Positions 62,452 through 64,000 of a stretch of 64,000 nucleotides of DNA are shown here, piece by piece. This DNA is from Cryptomeria japonica (Eukaryota > Streptophyta > Pinopsida > Cupressales > Cupressaceae). Positions within the stretch are counted from its first letter, which is position 1, and each line of letters begins with the position of its first letter. The notes beneath the pieces were generated by a model. That model did no database searches. It worked only from the letters and a program-made list of their open reading frames with translations, and had not been told where the DNA came from. The DNA is taken from NCBI RefSeq assembly GCF_030272615.1, contig NC_081405.1, forward strand, positions 572,662,252 through 572,726,251, in the 5' to 3' direction. A program made the position numbers and the translations under genes.

Positions 62452-63228
62452 TGTATATGGTGAAAATGGATACAACAATATTGAAAGACTAAATGAATTC
62501 AACCACAAAACCCTAGCCTAACAATAACAAAGATCCACCATAACATATGAAGATTACCTAAGACAATGCAAATCAAATGAAATCACAAAGATTATACCAT
62601 CACATGTCCAATAGGGTTTGAATCTCCATTCTTTCTATCTCCATTGATCTTGCTTGATATATTTGCTCTCAGATTTTATGTGTGCACAAGAGCTCAACAC
62701 AGAACGGAAATGTGGTTGCAAGTAGACTTGATCGCATATGAGAGTTCGAAAGCGTAGTCGGGGCTGAATGCATAGTGAGGGTTTGATAATGAAGGAAGCA
62801 TCTCCTTATATAGAAGACACTATATGAAATGGAGGGATAAGATTGAGAGGTGGAAAAGAGGTCGGCTACGATTAGAGGGTAGGTAGAGAAAATAAGAAAA
62901 TAATGAGAGGGTAGGTAGTGTAGGAATTAAGAGATGAATGACATGTGTCATAGATGGAAAAGGCTAATGAATTAATTAAATAAATAAAGATTTATTTAAT
63001 TAATAGAAGAAGTGGGATAATTAAATAAATAAAATATTTATTTAATTTAGGAAAAAGGATAATTTAAATAAATAAATGTATATATTTAAATGAGAAATAA
63101 GGCTAGAAGAGGATAAATGAATTAATTAAATAAATAAAGATTTATTTAATTAATAGAAGAATTAGGCTAAAGTAATTAAATAAATAAAATATTTATTTAA
63201 TTAGATTGGACAATTTTAGGTGTCTACA
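62452..63228 (-). repeat. 3' LTR of Tat-type element C (777 bp)
   Basis: Plus-strand start TGTATATGG and end TGTCTACA, followed by a polypurine tract, so the element lies to the right, minus strand, and leaves the window. The five bases before it are GTCTC (62447-62451), the expected target duplication. A minus-strand TATA box, CTATATAAGG, is at about 62813. Four AT palindromes sit in the right third. Confidence 0.85.
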
Positions 63229-63248
63229 TTTTGCCCCTCTTTGAGACA
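63229..63248 (-). other. Polypurine tract of element C
   Basis: Minus strand GTCTCAAAGAGGGGCAAAA next to the LTR start TGTAGACA. Confidence 0.8.
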
Positions 63249-63467
63249 ATGCAACTTGTCGCGTTGTTTCAAAGAAGATAATATGAACTGATACAAAGTT
63301 GCCCCAAGATGGGAATGATATGCCCCCTCAAGAGATTGGATGAAAATGTCTGAAAAGATTACAGACAATCTCTTGATAAGAAAGAAAGGCTAGAATGGAC
63401 TGACCGGATAAAGTGACAGAGTCACGGGATAAAGAAGACTGACTCGGGGAATGAGGGCTAGTGTAGT

Positions 63468-63478
63468 CTATAAAATAG
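63468..63478 (+). promoter_or_regulatory. Antisense TATA box in element C
   Basis: CTATAAAATAG on the plus strand, 240 bp inside the LTR and 99 bp before ATG 63567, equivalent to 31528 in B and 2364 in A. Confidence 0.45.
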
Positions 63479-63566
63479 ACTACGAGGGGAATACATACTC
63501 ATTATCATCCACACATCCAAGAGATCAGAGTGCAGAGAGAGAATTGAGCAGCAGCAGTCAGCAGCG

Positions 63567-63632
63567 ATGGCATTGGTGCATAGATTCGATCGCGTTCGCC
63601 GATATTAGAGGCCAACAGATGCAGGAGAGCTG
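63567..63632 (+). pseudogene. Antisense first exon of element C, one stop
   Basis: ATG 63567 leads into HRFDRVRRY, matching HRFERVRRY of element B; a TAG follows the Tyr codon. It ends at a GTAAGT donor at 63633. The same TATA-ATG-donor layout occurs in A and B. Confidence 0.4.
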
Positions 63633-63830
63633 GTAAGTACCACAAAACCTCCTTGTACTTTGTCACATTAATTGTTGTCATTAATGCATGCCAGGTAATG
63701 CAATAAATGCACATTTATGTCTTTTAGGCTGAATCAATAGTTCTGTGATGAACATACTCTGTCGATTGGATAAGCTGCTGAGAGGATACACTCAAGCAGG
63801 TCCTCTAGGGAAGACTAGGATAGATGGAGG

Positions 63831-64000
63831 CACTTTGTGATGAATAGGGAGTACCAAGACATAGAACTTTGTGATGAACAAGGAGTACTAATATGAGCAG
63901 CACTTTGTGATGAACAGGGAGTGCAAAAGTGAGCAGCACTTTGTGATGAATAGGGAGTGCTAAAATGTAGTACTTTGTGATGAATAGGGAGTACCACTAG
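63831..64000. repeat. Tandem repeat, unit 34-36 bp, five copies, running off the window
   Basis: [C/A]ACTTTGTGATGAA-type units start at 63831, 63865, 63901, 63937 and 63971. It lies in the 3' region of element C, where element B has its own unrelated arrays. Confidence 0.85.

Overview
The window looks like a slice of a large, repeat-filled plant nuclear genome. The evidence is a set of plant retroelement types: Ty1/copia primed by initiator tRNA-Met, Ty3/gypsy of the Tat type with two RNase H domains, a chromodomain-bearing Ty3/gypsy (chromovirus), an L1-type LINE with an RNase H domain, a plant mobile domain gene relic and a plant-type 5S rRNA sequence. Very long LTRs (1.2 to 1.8 kb) and deep nesting suggest a gymnosperm-sized genome, but that is inference. 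I found no convincing intact host gene. Nearly every strong coding signal is a decayed retroelement on the minus strand.

Layout from left to right. 1-22853 appears to be one old Tat-type element (A), minus strand: its 3' LTR (ending 2087), a long 3' region holding a plus-strand (antisense) promoter and plant-mobile-domain relic, a 2.6-kb CA/TA microsatellite with a near-perfect palindrome inside it, then integrase, RNase H, RT, protease and gag pieces. A chromovirus fragment (11256-17858) and a copia 3' end (20718-22224) interrupt it. 22854-25606 holds another LTR-like sequence and a 5S rRNA-like sequence between direct repeats.

25607-55173 is a single copia element (25612-55168, target duplication AGATC at both ends), minus strand, opened by four later insertions, each with its own 5-bp target duplication: a complete 17.1-kb Tat-type element B (29670-46810, GTACC), a solo LTR (46846-48036, ACCGC), a solo LTR (49740-51109, CTTAG) and a mosaic LTR (52123-54528, ATTTC) of the element-B family with shuffled coding blocks inside it. 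Further right are a solo LTR (56874-58675, GGTTG) that splits an unrecognised, perhaps genic, sequence; a LINE 3' half (59790-62451); and the left end of a third Tat-type element C (62452 onward), which runs off the window.

The most unusual signals are in the non-coding parts of the Tat elements. A, B and C share a plus-strand (antisense) unit just inside the 3' LTR: a TATA box, a short ATG exon of conserved sequence and a GT splice donor. In A this lies upstream of the plant mobile domain relic. In B, both this antisense promoter and the sense LTR promoter are followed by long arrays of one short motif, TAGCGC[A/G]T, spaced almost exactly 21 bp (sense leader) or 21/21/18 bp (antisense side). 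The motif has the same orientation relative to each promoter. A third, weaker 21-bp array of the same kind lies at 13391-13480 in a different element.
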